A stretch of DNA of 39,647 nucleotides from an uncultured Actinomycetes bacterium. Its GTDB lineage: Bacteria; Actinomycetota; Coriobacteriia; Coriobacteriales; Atopobiaceae. The stretch spans positions 1 through 39,647 of the forward strand of contig OMWE01000020.1 in NCBI GenBank assembly GCA_900314685.1, in the 5' to 3' direction. Shown piece by piece: positions 17,184 to 24,255 of this stretch. The position numbers and the translations under genes are program-made. The number at the start of each line of letters is the position of its first letter. Position 1 is the first letter of the stretch. The notes beneath the pieces are model-generated. The model was given only the letters and a program-made list of their open reading frames with translations. It made no database searches and was not told the DNA's origin.

Positions 17184-18911
17184 ATGAAGACCTACATGAA
17201 GATGTCGCGCCTCTATGCGCCCACGCTCAAGGAAGACCCCGCCGAGGCGGAGCTGGCGAGCCACCGCCTGCTGCTGCGCGCCGGCTACATCCGCAAGGAG
17301 GCCGCTGGCCTCTACACCTACCTGCCGCTCGCCTGGCGCTCCATCCGCAAGATCGAGCAGATCTGCCGCGAGGAAGAGGACGCGATCGGCGCACAGGAGA
17401 TGATGACGCCGATACTGGCCGACGGTGAGCTCTGGCACCAGTCGGGGCGCTGGGACGACTACGGCCCCGAGCTGATGCGCATCACGGACCGCCATGACCG
17501 CCAGTTTGTGCTGGGCCCCACCCACGAGGAGACCTACACGGCCCTCGTCCGTGACGAGCTGCGCAGCTACAAGCAGCTGCCGGTGACCTTGTATCACATC
17601 CAGGACAAGTTCCGTGACGAGCTGCGCCCCCGTTTCGGCCTGATGCGCGGCCGTGAGTTCATCATGAAAGACGCCTACAGCTTTTCTGCCGACCAGGAAT
17701 CGCTCCAGCAGTGCTACGACGAGCAGAAGGGCGCCTATGCCCGCTTCTGCGCCCGTTGCGGCCTGCGCGCGCTGCCTGTCGCAGCTGATACGGGACAGAT
17801 CGGCGGCGACACCTCCGTCGAGTACATGGCGCTCGCCGAGGCAGGTGAGGCCGAGCTTGTCTACTGCGAGGACTGTGGCTTTGCCGCTGATACCGAGGCC
17901 GCCACGGCTGTCTGCGAGGTCACGGAGGGCATAGCAGGCGAGCTGACCCGCGTTGAGACCCCGGGCGTCGCCACCATAGCCGACCTGGCGCAGCTCATGG
18001 GCGTGTCCGAGTCCGCCACTCGCAAGGCGATCGCGCTCGTCGACGGGGACAAGAAGCCCTGGGTCGTCATCGTTCCCGGCGACCACGAGGTCAACGACGT
18101 CAAGGCGGGGCATGTCTTTGGCGACTACCACATGATGACCGACGAGGAGCTCGTGGAGTACGGCCTGCACAAGGGATTCATGGGTCCGGTCGGCCTGCCC
18201 GCGGGTGTCTCCTGCGCGGCCGACATCGCGCTCAAGGATTCCGAGTGGTGGCTCGTGGGCGCAAACGAGGAAGGCTACCATCTCCAGTCCGCCAAGCCCG
18301 GTCGTGACTTCGAGGTCGGCAAGTGGGTCGACGTCATCACCGCGAAGCCGGGCGACGCGTGCCCGCACTGCGGAAAACCCCTTGCCGGCGCGCGCGGTAT
18401 CGAGTGCGGCCAGGTTTTCCAGCTGGGCACCAAGTACTCCGAGGCCATGGGCGCGACCTTCATGGACGTCGACGGCAAGGAGAAGCCGCTCATTATGGGC
18501 TGCTACGGCATCGGTATCTCCCGCACCCTCGCGGCCGTGGTCGAGCAGCACCACGACGACGCCGGCATCATCTTCCCCGTGCCCGTCGCCCCCTACGAGG
18601 TCACCGTCGTGGCGCTCGATGTCAAGGGCGAGGTACTCGAGAAGGCGACCGAAATCGCCCAGCGGCTCGCCGACGCCGGTCTCGACGTGATCCTCGACGA
18701 CCGCAAGGAGCGTCCGGGCGTCAAATTCGCCGAGGCTGACCTCATGGGCTTCCCGTATCAGGTCGTCATCGGCAAACGCGGCCTCAAGGCGGGCGCCGCT
18801 GAGGTCAAGGACCGTGCAACGGGGGAGCGCGAGGATGTGGCTCTCGACGAGCTTGTCGATCGCCTCACGTCCCTCGTCGTCCCAGCCCGCAACGGTCTGC
18901 TCCAGGAGTAG
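17184..18911 (+). CDS. proS: Proline-tRNA ligase (bacterial type)
   Basis: ProRS charges tRNA-Pro. The 575-residue length and the presence of an editing insertion (~225-385, between motifs 2 and 3) identify the long bacterial type. Class II motifs are visible: motif 1 around GAQEMMTPILADGELW, motif 2 with FRDELRPRFGLMRGREFIMKD and motif 3 with GIGISRTLAAVVEQ. The C-terminal anticodon-binding domain contains DAGLDVILDDRKERPGVKFA and MGFPYQVVIGKRGL. ATG 17184 has AGGAAGG (17167-17173) ten bases upstream; ATG 17196 is an alternative. The gene closes the pyrH-to-proS run and is followed by a strong terminator. Confidence 0.97.
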   Translation: MKTYMKMSRLYAPTLKEDPAEAELASHRLLLRAGYIRKEAAGLYTYLPLAWRSIRKIEQICREEEDAIGAQEMMTPILADGELWHQSGRWDDYGPELMRITDRHDRQFVLGPTHEETYTALVRDELRSYKQLPVTLYHIQDKFRDELRPRFGLMRGREFIMKDAYSFSADQESLQQCYDEQKGAYARFCARCGLRALPVAADTGQIGGDTSVEYMALAEAGEAELVYCEDCGFAADTEAATAVCEVTEGIAGELTRVETPGVATIADLAQLMGVSESATRKAIALVDGDKKPWVVIVPGDHEVNDVKAGHVFGDYHMMTDEELVEYGLHKGFMGPVGLPAGVSCAADIALKDSEWWLVGANEEGYHLQSAKPGRDFEVGKWVDVITAKPGDACPHCGKPLAGARGIECGQVFQLGTKYSEAMGATFMDVDGKEKPLIMGCYGIGISRTLAAVVEQHHDDAGIIFPVPVAPYEVTVVALDVKGEVLEKATEIAQRLADAGLDVILDDRKERPGVKFAEADLMGFPYQVVIGKRGLKAGAAEVKDRATGEREDVALDELVDRLTSLVVPARNGLLQE

Positions 18912-18940
18912 GGCGAGAAACAAAAGAGACGAGCAGAAGG

Positions 18941-18978
18941 CGCCCAGCCGGGAGATTCTCAGGCTGGGCGTTTTTCTT
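18941..18978 (+). terminator. Terminator of the pyrH-proS operon
   Basis: The 9-bp perfect stem CGCCCAGCC/GGCTGGGCG (18941-18949 with 18962-18970) runs into TTTTTCTT, 30 bases after the proS stop. Confidence 0.93.
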
Positions 18979-19060
18979 ACAACGATGCCTATTGTGACCG
19001 ACACGACTTGTGAAAAAGTTGAGGGCAAGCGGGGCGGCTGAAAAAAATTCAAATTCGCGC

Positions 19061-19088
19061 TTGACCGAATCGGAGCCTCTGCTATTAT
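19061..19088 (+). promoter_or_regulatory. Promoter of tRNA-Ala
   Basis: TTGACC (19061-19066) and TATTAT (19083-19088) are 16 bases apart, 19 bases before the mature tRNA, in a locally AT-rich patch. Confidence 0.65.
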
Positions 19089-19107
19089 TACTAACGCACC
19101 AACGCAC

Positions 19108-19183
19108 GGGGAATTAGCTCAGTTGGGAGAGCGCGTGACTGGCAGTCACGAGGTCAGGGGTTCGAACCCCCTATTCTCCACCA
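19108..19183 (+). tRNA. tRNA-Ala (anticodon GGC)
   Basis: The 76 bases fold into a full cloverleaf. The acceptor stem is GGGGAAT with ATTCTCC (one G-T pair), the D stem is GCTC/GAGC, the anticodon stem is CGTGA/TCACG with loop CTGGCAG, and the T arm contains TTCGAAC. The central loop bases GGC read GCC/GCU Ala codons. The 3' CCA is encoded in the DNA (19181-19183). It has its own promoter and terminator. Confidence 0.97.
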
Positions 19184-19192
19184 TGAAATTGC

Positions 19193-19221
19193 GGGCGGCG
19201 GCTTTGGTCGCCGCCCTTTTT
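19193..19221 (+). terminator. Terminator of tRNA-Ala
   Basis: The 8-bp GC stem GGGCGGCG/CGCCGCCC (19193-19200 with 19209-19216) is followed by five T residues. It lies between the two tRNA genes, so they may be separately terminated. Confidence 0.9.
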
Positions 19222-19231
19222 CATACGCATC

Positions 19232-19307
19232 GGGCCCATGGCGCAGCGGTCAGCGCAGGGGACTCATAATCCCTGGGTCGTAGGTTCGAATCCTACTGGG
19301 CCCACCA
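19232..19307 (+). tRNA. CAU tRNA, probably tRNA-Ile2 (lysidine-dependent)
   Basis: The 76 bases form a cloverleaf with acceptor GGGCCCA/TGGGCCC, anticodon stem GGGGA/TCCCT with loop CTCATAA, T loop TTCGAAT and an encoded CCA. The anticodon CAT could mean elongator Met or Ile2. The acceptor stem has C4-G69 and C5-G68 pairs, which TilS uses in E. coli to recognise Ile2. The GGGCCCA acceptor also resembles tRNA-Ile sequences. This favours Ile2 reading AUA after lysidine modification. The tRNA itself is certain; its identity is moderately sure. Confidence 0.9.
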
Positions 19308-19318
19308 TTACAAAATAG

Positions 19319-19356
19319 CAGGTAGACGGCTTGTTTATAGCTGTCTGCCTGTTTTT
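19319..19356 (+). terminator. Terminator of the CAU tRNA
   Basis: The stem CAGGTAGAC with GTCTGCCTG (19319-19327 with 19343-19351, one G-T pair), which can be extended inward by GC pairing, runs into TTTTT (19352-19356), 11 bases after the tRNA. Confidence 0.85.
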
Positions 19357-19485
19357 CTTACCACTCTATCCACCATGTGTTCCACCATGGAGTAGGGTGC
19401 GCACACCCTAGCGGGGTGCACGGTTAGGTGCAAATCGGTGCGATTGCTTGCGTCTGACACATTTTCAGTACGCTCTACTTTTCTT

Positions 19486-19552
19486 GTTGTACGCTGTATG
19501 GAATAAAAAATGCGATTTGCAGCCGTGGTTTACGGTCCAAACGGCGTACAAC
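19486..19552. repeat. Imperfect 17-bp inverted repeat with flanking GTACGCT sites
   Basis: The arm at 19486-19502 pairs with 19536-19552: fifteen Watson-Crick pairs, one G-T and one mismatch, around a 33-base loop. A second pair of GTACGCT/AGCGTAC motifs (19468-19474 and 19565-19571) lies outside at the same distance from the centre, near 19519, so the array has dyad symmetry. No T-run follows. It could be a hairpin RNA, a paired operator or the remains of a small mobile element. Confidence 0.6.
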
Positions 19553-19680
19553 ACAATTTGGTGCAGCGTACAGAAACTCTGTCTGGTAGGGAGCGCTGAG
19601 CGGCAGATCTGTCTCCGGTGCGCGGGAGACGCAGAGGAGCACCCGGGAAATGTCGCGTCTGTGTACGATATCTGGCACCG

Positions 19681-19714
19681 ACGAAATCCGGCACCGCGAC
19701 GAAATCCGGCACCG
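19681..19714. repeat. Two tandem copies of an 18-bp unit
   Basis: The 16 bases ACGAAATCCGGCACCG occur at 19681-19696 and again at 19699-19714, a period of 18. A partial copy (GGCACCG) precedes them at 19674-19680. They lie 40-75 bases upstream of the likely amidohydrolase promoter, so could be a binding site. Confidence 0.75.
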
Positions 19715-19753
19715 TTAAGGACTGATGACAAAAAGCGGTGTCGAAAAACGCTT

Positions 19754-19762
19754 TGTTAAGAT
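19754..19762 (+). promoter_or_regulatory. Possible extended -10 promoter of the amidohydrolase gene
   Basis: TGTTAAGAT fits an extended -10 (TG, one base, TAAGAT at 19757-19762) 42 bases before the chosen start. No clear -35 is seen. Confidence 0.35.
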
Positions 19763-19804
19763 GTGCTGCTGAAACCTATTGCATATATACAGGGGAAGAA
19801 ATAC

Positions 19805-20650
19805 ATGCACACGGGAGAACTAACGCCAACGCCTATCGTCGACGCACACTGCCACATCTACCCGCCCAAGATCGCGGCGAGGGCCGTGGACTCGGTGGGG
19901 GAGTTCTACCACATCCCGATGCTGGGTGTGCCTGCCGAGGCGGGCATCATTCCAGGCACCCCGGAGCACCTGCTGGCGATAAGCGAGGGAACAGGTATCA
20001 CCCACCATCTCGTCCATTCCGTGGCCGTCAAGGCAAAGACCGTCGAATCAATCAACGACTTCATTGCGGGGGAGTGCGCGAGACACCCCAACTTCATCGG
20101 ATTTGCCGCCATGCACCAGGATTACGCCGACCCGCGCGCCGAGCTCGTACGGGCCAAGGCAGCGGGTCTGCGGGGCATCAAGATTCACCCAGACACCCAG
20201 GGCGTCAACCTCGACGACGACCGCCTCATGCGGGTCTATGAGATCGCTCAGGAGCTCGGTCTGCCCGTGCTCATCCACATGGGCGACTACCGATACGACT
20301 ACTCGCACCCGCGCCGGCTCAAGCACGTGCTGCACGAGTTCCCCGACCTGGTCGTGTGCGGCGCGCACTTCGGCGGCTGGTCCGTCTTTGACCTAGCGGT
20401 CGAGTATCTGGCAGACGAGCGCTGCTACCTCGACTGTTCGTCTTCCATGAAGTTCATCGGGCTGCGCCGCACGCGTGAGCTCATCGACATCTACGGGGCG
20501 GACCGCATCCTCTTCGGCTCCGATTTTCCGATGTGGGACCCGGGCGTCGAGCTCCGGCGTTTGAAGAGTGTGGGTCTGTCCGCTGACGATTGGGAGAAGA
20601 TTACGTTTCGAAACGTTGAACGATTCGTCGGTTTGAAACTGTCCGCCTGA
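19805..20650 (+). CDS. Amidohydrolase family 2 (ACMSD-like) metal-dependent hydrolase or decarboxylase
   Basis: The 281-residue product has the family's TIM-barrel metal-site pattern: HCH in PIVDAHCHIYP near the N-terminus, GIKIHPDTQG, a His in PVLIHMGD, the His in VVCGAHFGGW and the Asp of ILFGSDFPMWDPG. The family includes aminocarboxymuconate-semialdehyde, 4-oxalomesaconate and orsellinate/resorcylate-type (de)carboxylases as well as simple hydrolases, so the substrate is unknown. ATG 19805 was chosen because AGGGGAAG (19791-19798) ends six bases upstream; the in-frame GTG at 19763 has no such site. It is the first gene of the metabolic island and is followed after 47 bases by an XRE-cupin regulator, suggesting a shared transcript. 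Confidence 0.85.
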   Translation: MHTGELTPTPIVDAHCHIYPPKIAARAVDSVGEFYHIPMLGVPAEAGIIPGTPEHLLAISEGTGITHHLVHSVAVKAKTVESINDFIAGECARHPNFIGFAAMHQDYADPRAELVRAKAAGLRGIKIHPDTQGVNLDDDRLMRVYEIAQELGLPVLIHMGDYRYDYSHPRRLKHVLHEFPDLVVCGAHFGGWSVFDLAVEYLADERCYLDCSSSMKFIGLRRTRELIDIYGADRILFGSDFPMWDPGVELRRLKSVGLSADDWEKITFRNVERFVGLKLSA

Positions 20651-20697
20651 GGGTGCATGATAGAACCGTACTGTATTGCCGACCGAGGGGAGTAGCT

Positions 20698-21315
20698 GTG
20701 GCAGAAGAGAAGAAGAATCTTGAGACTGTCGTCACCGACAACAACGACGAGATTCGTCACCGCATTCGCGCCCTACGCGAGGACCTCGATCTGACCATGC
20801 AGGAGATGGCGAACGCCACGGGACGCAGTGTGGCCGAGTACGCCGCGCAGGAGTCCGGCGAGGCTGACCTGACCTTTACCTTTATCTACAAGTGCGCCAA
20901 CAAGCTGGGCGTGGACGTGACCGAGCTGCTGACGGGCGAGTCGCCGCACCTCAAGGGCTTCTCGCTGGTCCGCGACGGCGAGGGTATCCCTATCAAGCGT
21001 CGTGCCGGCTTTGAGTACCTGCACAAGGCGCCCCTGCTCTCCAAGAAGCTCGCGGAGCCCTTCGTCGTCACCATCCCGTACTCCAAGGAGGCGGAGGAAA
21101 AGGAGATCCACCTCTCCTACCACAAGGGTCAGGAGCTGGACTACGTGATCTCCGGTCACCTGCGCTTCTCCTATGAGGGCGTCCTCACCGACCTCAACCC
21201 CGGCGACGTCGTGATGTACGACTCCGGCCGCGGCCACGGCGAGATCGCCATCGGCGGCGAGCCCTGCGTGATCCTCGCGGTGGTCATGGAGCCGCACGAG
21301 GGGGCGTCCCGCTAG
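20698..21315 (+). CDS. XRE-family regulator with C-terminal cupin domain (copy 1)
   Basis: The 205-residue product has an N-terminal helix-turn-helix (~15-75, IRHRIRALREDLDLTMQEMANATGRS) followed by a linker and a C-terminal cupin barrel (~120-200). The barrel contains KGQELDYVISGHLRFSYEGV and LNPGDVVMYDSGRGHGEIAIGG, the two cupin motifs. Such proteins usually bind DNA through the HTH and sense a small molecule in the cupin. The GTG start at 20698 follows GAGGGGAG (20685-20692) by five bases. The recognition helix (VAEYAAQESG) is weaker than in typical XRE proteins. It lies directly upstream of acyl-CoA ligase 1, mirroring the copy 2/ligase 2 pair at 26829-29329, so it is a candidate local regulator of that ligase. 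Confidence 0.88.
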   Translation: MAEEKKNLETVVTDNNDEIRHRIRALREDLDLTMQEMANATGRSVAEYAAQESGEADLTFTFIYKCANKLGVDVTELLTGESPHLKGFSLVRDGEGIPIKRRAGFEYLHKAPLLSKKLAEPFVVTIPYSKEAEEKEIHLSYHKGQELDYVISGHLRFSYEGVLTDLNPGDVVMYDSGRGHGEIAIGGEPCVILAVVMEPHEGASR

Positions 21316-21360
21316 TGCTCGATACGCGTCAGGCCCTCGTGCTACAGCGAATTATGTACC

Positions 21361-21417
21361 GGGCGTACGTGCCCTACGACTCGGGACTCTAGGGTCCCGG
21401 GCACACGTGCTCCCGGG
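21361..21417 (+). promoter_or_regulatory. Leader with alternative hairpins upstream of acyl-CoA ligase 1
   Basis: Three hairpins lie in the 151-base gap before the ligase gene: GGGC/GCCC at 21361-21374; GGGAC/GTCCC at 21383-21398; and CCCGGGCAC paired with GTG and CCCGGG at 21396-21417, with one bulge. The second and third share bases 21396-21398, so they cannot form together, a layout like an attenuator. No T-run follows the last stem, so a classic terminator is not shown. Confidence 0.45.
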
Positions 21418-21466
21418 TTATCGCTGTATCTGATCGCATCAAAGCATACAAGGGTGGAACAAAAAC

Positions 21467-23227
21467 ATGAGAAACATCAACCTCCGCTATGCCGAGGAGA
21501 CCTATAACGCCGACGGTACGCTGGCTACCATCAAGCTGCATTACCCCGATAACTTCAACTTTGCCTACGACGTGGTCGACGACATCGCCGATGCCGAGCC
21601 CGACCGCCGCGCCATGGTCTGGTGCAACCCGGAGGGGGAGGAGCACCTCTTCACCTTTGCCGACATGGAGCGCTGGTCCAACAAGACGGCCAACTACCTG
21701 GCCTCCCTCGGTATCGGCAAGGGCGACATGGTGATGGTCATCCTGCGCCGACACTATCAGTTCTGGTTCGTGGCCCTGGCGCTCGCCAAGCTGGGCGCCG
21801 TGATGGTCCCCGCGACCTTTATGCTCAAGGAGCACGACCTGACCTACCGCCTGGACTCGGCATCCATCAAGGCGATCATCACGACGACGGTCGGCGACAT
21901 CGCCAACATCGTCGACAACGTCCGAAACCAGTGCGAGTCCCTGGAGACCTGCATCCTGGTGAATGGTGCCGGCGGCGGTATGACCCAGCGTGACGAGGCG
22001 GGAAACCTCCTGTCCGACGAGCCTGTGGGGGCTGTGCTCTCCGGCCCCGAGGGCATCTGCGCGGTGCCTGCCTTCCGCGAGGGCTGGGAGGACTTCAACA
22101 CGGGCGTGCGTGCCGCCGATGACCACTTCGAGCGTCTCGACACCAACGTCTACGACCCGATGCTGATGTACTTCTCTTCTGGTACCTCGGGCAACCCCAA
22201 GATGGTCCTGCACAACTCCACCTACTCGCTGGCCCACCTGATCACGGCCAAGCACTGGCACAACGTGGACCCCGACGGCATTCACTTCACGATCGCCGAC
22301 ACCGGCTGGGGCAAGGCCGTGTGGGGCAAGCTCTATGGCCAGTGGCTGATGGAAGGTTGTGTCTTTACCTACGACTTCGACCGCTTCCACGCGGGCGAGA
22401 TCCTCTCGCTGATCGACAAGTACCAGATCACCACCCTCTGCTGCCCGCCCACCATGTACCGCCTGATGATGCAGGAGGACTTCAGCAAGTACAGCCTGAG
22501 CTCGCTGCAGTACTCGACCACTGCTGGCGAGGCGCTCAACCCCGACCTCTTCGACTTCTGGAAGAAGACCACCGGGCTCACGATCTACGAGGGCTTCGGT
22601 CAGACCGAGACCCCGCTTACCATCGCAAACCTCACGCACTCCAAGCCGCAGCCCGGCTCCATGGGCAAACCCGTGCCCCTGTACACCCTGCAGCTGCAGC
22701 GATACGACGGCACCGAGTGCGACACCGGCGAGAGCGGCGAGATCTGCATCAAGATGGACCCGCGACCCGAGGGCATCATGATGGAGTACTACCGCAACCC
22801 CGAGAAGACCGCCGAGGCCATCCACGACGGCTGGTACCACACGGGCGACGTGGCGTGGAAAGACGAACACGGCTCCTTCTGGTACGTTGGCCGCAACGAC
22901 GACGTGATCAAGTCGTCCGGCTACCGCATCGGGCCCTTCGAGATCGAGAACGTGCTGCTCGAGCACGATGCCGTCCGTGAGTGCGCCGTGACCGGCGTGC
23001 CCGACCCCGTGCGCGGCAAGGCGGTCAAGGCGACCATCGTGCTCAACCCCGGCTACAAGCCTTCCGACGACCTCACCAAGGAGCTCCAGACCTGGGTCAA
23101 GAAGGAGACGGCCCCCTACAAGTTCCCGCGCATCATCGACTACGTGGACGAGCTGCCCAAGACCGTCAACGGCAAGATCCGCCGCGTCGCCATCCGCAAG
23201 GAGGACGAGGCAAAGGCAGAGGCGTAG
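21467..23227 (+). CDS. AMP-forming acyl-CoA synthetase (medium-chain/ACSM-like), ligase 1
   Basis: The enzyme would activate a carboxylic acid with ATP and CoA through an acyl-adenylate. The 586-residue product has the adenylation-family motifs in order: SSGTSGNPKMVLHN (P-loop-like A3), ADTGWGKAVWGKLYGQW, TTAGEALNPDLF, YEGFGQTETPLT (A5), GWYHTGDVAWKDEHGSFWYVGR (A7), KSSGYRIGPFEIEN (A8) and the catalytic Lys in TVNGKIRRVAI (A10). The PGSMGKPVP stretch and spacing resemble medium-chain acyl-CoA synthetases of the ACSM group more than acetyl-CoA synthetase. The acid cannot be deduced. The ATG follows AAGGGTGG at a normal distance. Position upstream of an oxidoreductase for 2-oxoacids suggests that its acyl-CoA product or substrate is shared with that enzyme. 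Confidence 0.9.
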   Translation: MRNINLRYAEETYNADGTLATIKLHYPDNFNFAYDVVDDIADAEPDRRAMVWCNPEGEEHLFTFADMERWSNKTANYLASLGIGKGDMVMVILRRHYQFWFVALALAKLGAVMVPATFMLKEHDLTYRLDSASIKAIITTTVGDIANIVDNVRNQCESLETCILVNGAGGGMTQRDEAGNLLSDEPVGAVLSGPEGICAVPAFREGWEDFNTGVRAADDHFERLDTNVYDPMLMYFSSGTSGNPKMVLHNSTYSLAHLITAKHWHNVDPDGIHFTIADTGWGKAVWGKLYGQWLMEGCVFTYDFDRFHAGEILSLIDKYQITTLCCPPTMYRLMMQEDFSKYSLSSLQYSTTAGEALNPDLFDFWKKTTGLTIYEGFGQTETPLTIANLTHSKPQPGSMGKPVPLYTLQLQRYDGTECDTGESGEICIKMDPRPEGIMMEYYRNPEKTAEAIHDGWYHTGDVAWKDEHGSFWYVGRNDDVIKSSGYRIGPFEIENVLLEHDAVRECAVTGVPDPVRGKAVKATIVLNPGYKPSDDLTKELQTWVKKETAPYKFPRIIDYVDELPKTVNGKIRRVAIRKEDEAKAEA

Positions 23228-23278
23228 GCGAGAAGAAGAGCACCAGACCCGACAGGCACTGACGACCGAGAGACCCTG

Positions 23279-24016
23279 ATGACCGAGACCACAGACAAGC
23301 GCATCCCCACCAGCCTGATGGCGGCCCTGCGGTCCGTCACGATTGTCTGCGGCCACTACGGGACGGGCAAGACCAACCTCACCGTCAACCTCGCTCTGGA
23401 CCTCGCAGCCGCCAGCCACAAGGTCACCGTGATCGACCTGGACATCGTCAACCCGTACTTCCGCGTGTCCGAGCAGCGGGAGCTGCTCGAGGGGCAAGGC
23501 GTGCGCCTGATCGCGCCCGTCTTTGCCGAGCGGGGGACCAGCCTCGACGTGCCGAGCCTGACCGGCGCCATCGCGCCCGCCATCGATGACGTGAGGGAAG
23601 GGGAGTACGTCCTGATCGACCTGGGCGGCGACGATGTGGGATCGGCTGCGATGGGCCGCTTTGCCCTGACGGTCGCCGAGCGCGACTACGCCATGCTGCT
23701 CGTGATCAACCGCCACCGCAACCTCACACAGGAGCCCGCGGAGGTCGTCGAGAATCTCCGCGAGATCGAGATGGCCAGCCGCCTGCACGCGACAGCCCTC
23801 ATCGACAACGCGCATCTCAAGAGCCTGACCACGCCCGAGGCGCTGGCAGACCCGGAAGGGTTCGCCCCCGAGGTCATGCGCCTCACCGGCCTGCCCGTCG
23901 TGGCCAAGACGTACCCGCAGGAGCTATTGCGGCAAGATTCCCTTATTATTGGAAACACTGAGGAAAAGAGCCTGCTCTATCCTGTTCACTTATACGTAAA
24001 GAACCCCTGGGAATAA
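23279..24016 (+). CDS. MinD/ParA-like P-loop ATPase of unknown role in the oxidoreductase cluster
   Basis: The 245-residue protein has a SIMIBI-type P-loop CGHYGTGKT (24-32), the following strand VTVIDLDIVNPYFR (~49-62, switch I-like) and VLIDLGGDDVGSAAMGRFA (Walker B/switch II). The signature lysine of the deviant Walker A (KGGxGK) is absent, because the position holds Tyr/His. No membrane-targeting helix or DNA-binding region is obvious. Related ATPases include MinD, ParA, iron-sulfur-cluster carriers (Mrp/NBP35) and maturation factors such as CooC. Its place between an acyl-CoA ligase and the ferredoxin subunit of a 2-oxoacid oxidoreductase, 28 bases before the latter, suggests a maturation or assembly role for the Fe-S enzyme, but that is inference. 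Confidence 0.8.
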   Translation: MTETTDKRIPTSLMAALRSVTIVCGHYGTGKTNLTVNLALDLAAASHKVTVIDLDIVNPYFRVSEQRELLEGQGVRLIAPVFAERGTSLDVPSLTGAIAPAIDDVREGEYVLIDLGGDDVGSAAMGRFALTVAERDYAMLLVINRHRNLTQEPAEVVENLREIEMASRLHATALIDNAHLKSLTTPEALADPEGFAPEVMRLTGLPVVAKTYPQELLRQDSLIIGNTEEKSLLYPVHLYVKNPWE

Positions 24017-24044
24017 GGACGCGGAAAGAAGGGAGAGGCTTTCC

Positions 24045-24251
24045 ATGGCAAAGATGATCGTCGACGAGCATTTCTGCAAGGGTTGCGGCCTTTGCGTCGA
24101 TGCGTGTCCCAAGGGCATCGTCGAGCTAGACAAGACCAGGATTACCGAGAAGGGCTATCACCCGGCGCACTGCGTCGACCAGGCCTCGTGCATTGGTTGC
24201 TGTTCCTGCGCCCTGATGTGCCCCGACGTCGCCATCAAGGTATGGAGGTGA
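24045..24251 (+). CDS. vorD: 2-oxoacid:ferredoxin oxidoreductase, delta (2[4Fe-4S] ferredoxin) subunit
   Basis: This 68-residue ferredoxin carries two CxxCxxCxxxCP cluster motifs: CKGCGLCVDACP (~12-23) and CIGCCSCALMCP (~50-61). It would pass electrons from the catalytic subunits to soluble ferredoxin. Single small delta subunits of this kind are the first gene of four-subunit KOR/VOR operons. The gap to the alpha-type subunit is only four bases. The symbol is by analogy with VorDBAC; a korD name would be equally possible. Confidence 0.9.
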   Translation: MAKMIVDEHFCKGCGLCVDACPKGIVELDKTRITEKGYHPAHCVDQASCIGCCSCALMCPDVAIKVWR

Positions 24252-24255
24252 TTGC

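Larger units (their letters stand above)
19357..19753 (+). other. Noncoding, repeat-containing stretch between the tRNAs and the amidohydrolase gene
   Basis: About 400 bases hold no convincing gene. Open frames here lack a ribosome binding site and any recognisable domain. Visible structure includes CCACCATG twice (at about 19370 and 19383), a perfect 7-bp hairpin TAGGGTG/CACCCTA (19393-19410, 4-base loop), a long imperfect inverted repeat (19486-19552) and an 18-base tandem repeat (about 19680-19714). The position directly behind tRNA genes is typical of former integration sites, but no integrase or clean attachment repeat of a tRNA end is visible. Confidence 0.6.

Noticed and set aside
16986..19052. 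Long open frame on the minus strand opposite ispG-proS
   Set aside because: It mirrors highly conserved genes on the plus strand; GC-rich codon bias opens such frames. The product is low-complexity in Leu/Val/Asp/Gly/His with no domain or ribosome binding site.
19357..19420. Attachment site of an integrated element behind the tRNAs
   Set aside because: CCACCATG repeats are suggestive, but no copy of a tRNA 3' end longer than about 10 bases and no integrase gene is present.
19448..19759. 103-codon open frame after the tRNAs
   Set aside because: It runs through the inverted and tandem repeats, lacks a ribosome binding site and shows no domain.
21389..23815. 808-codon open frame on the minus strand opposite acyl-CoA ligase 1
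   Set aside because: It is a shadow of the real ligase and ATPase genes, with His/Val/Leu/Asp-rich composition and no recognisable motif.
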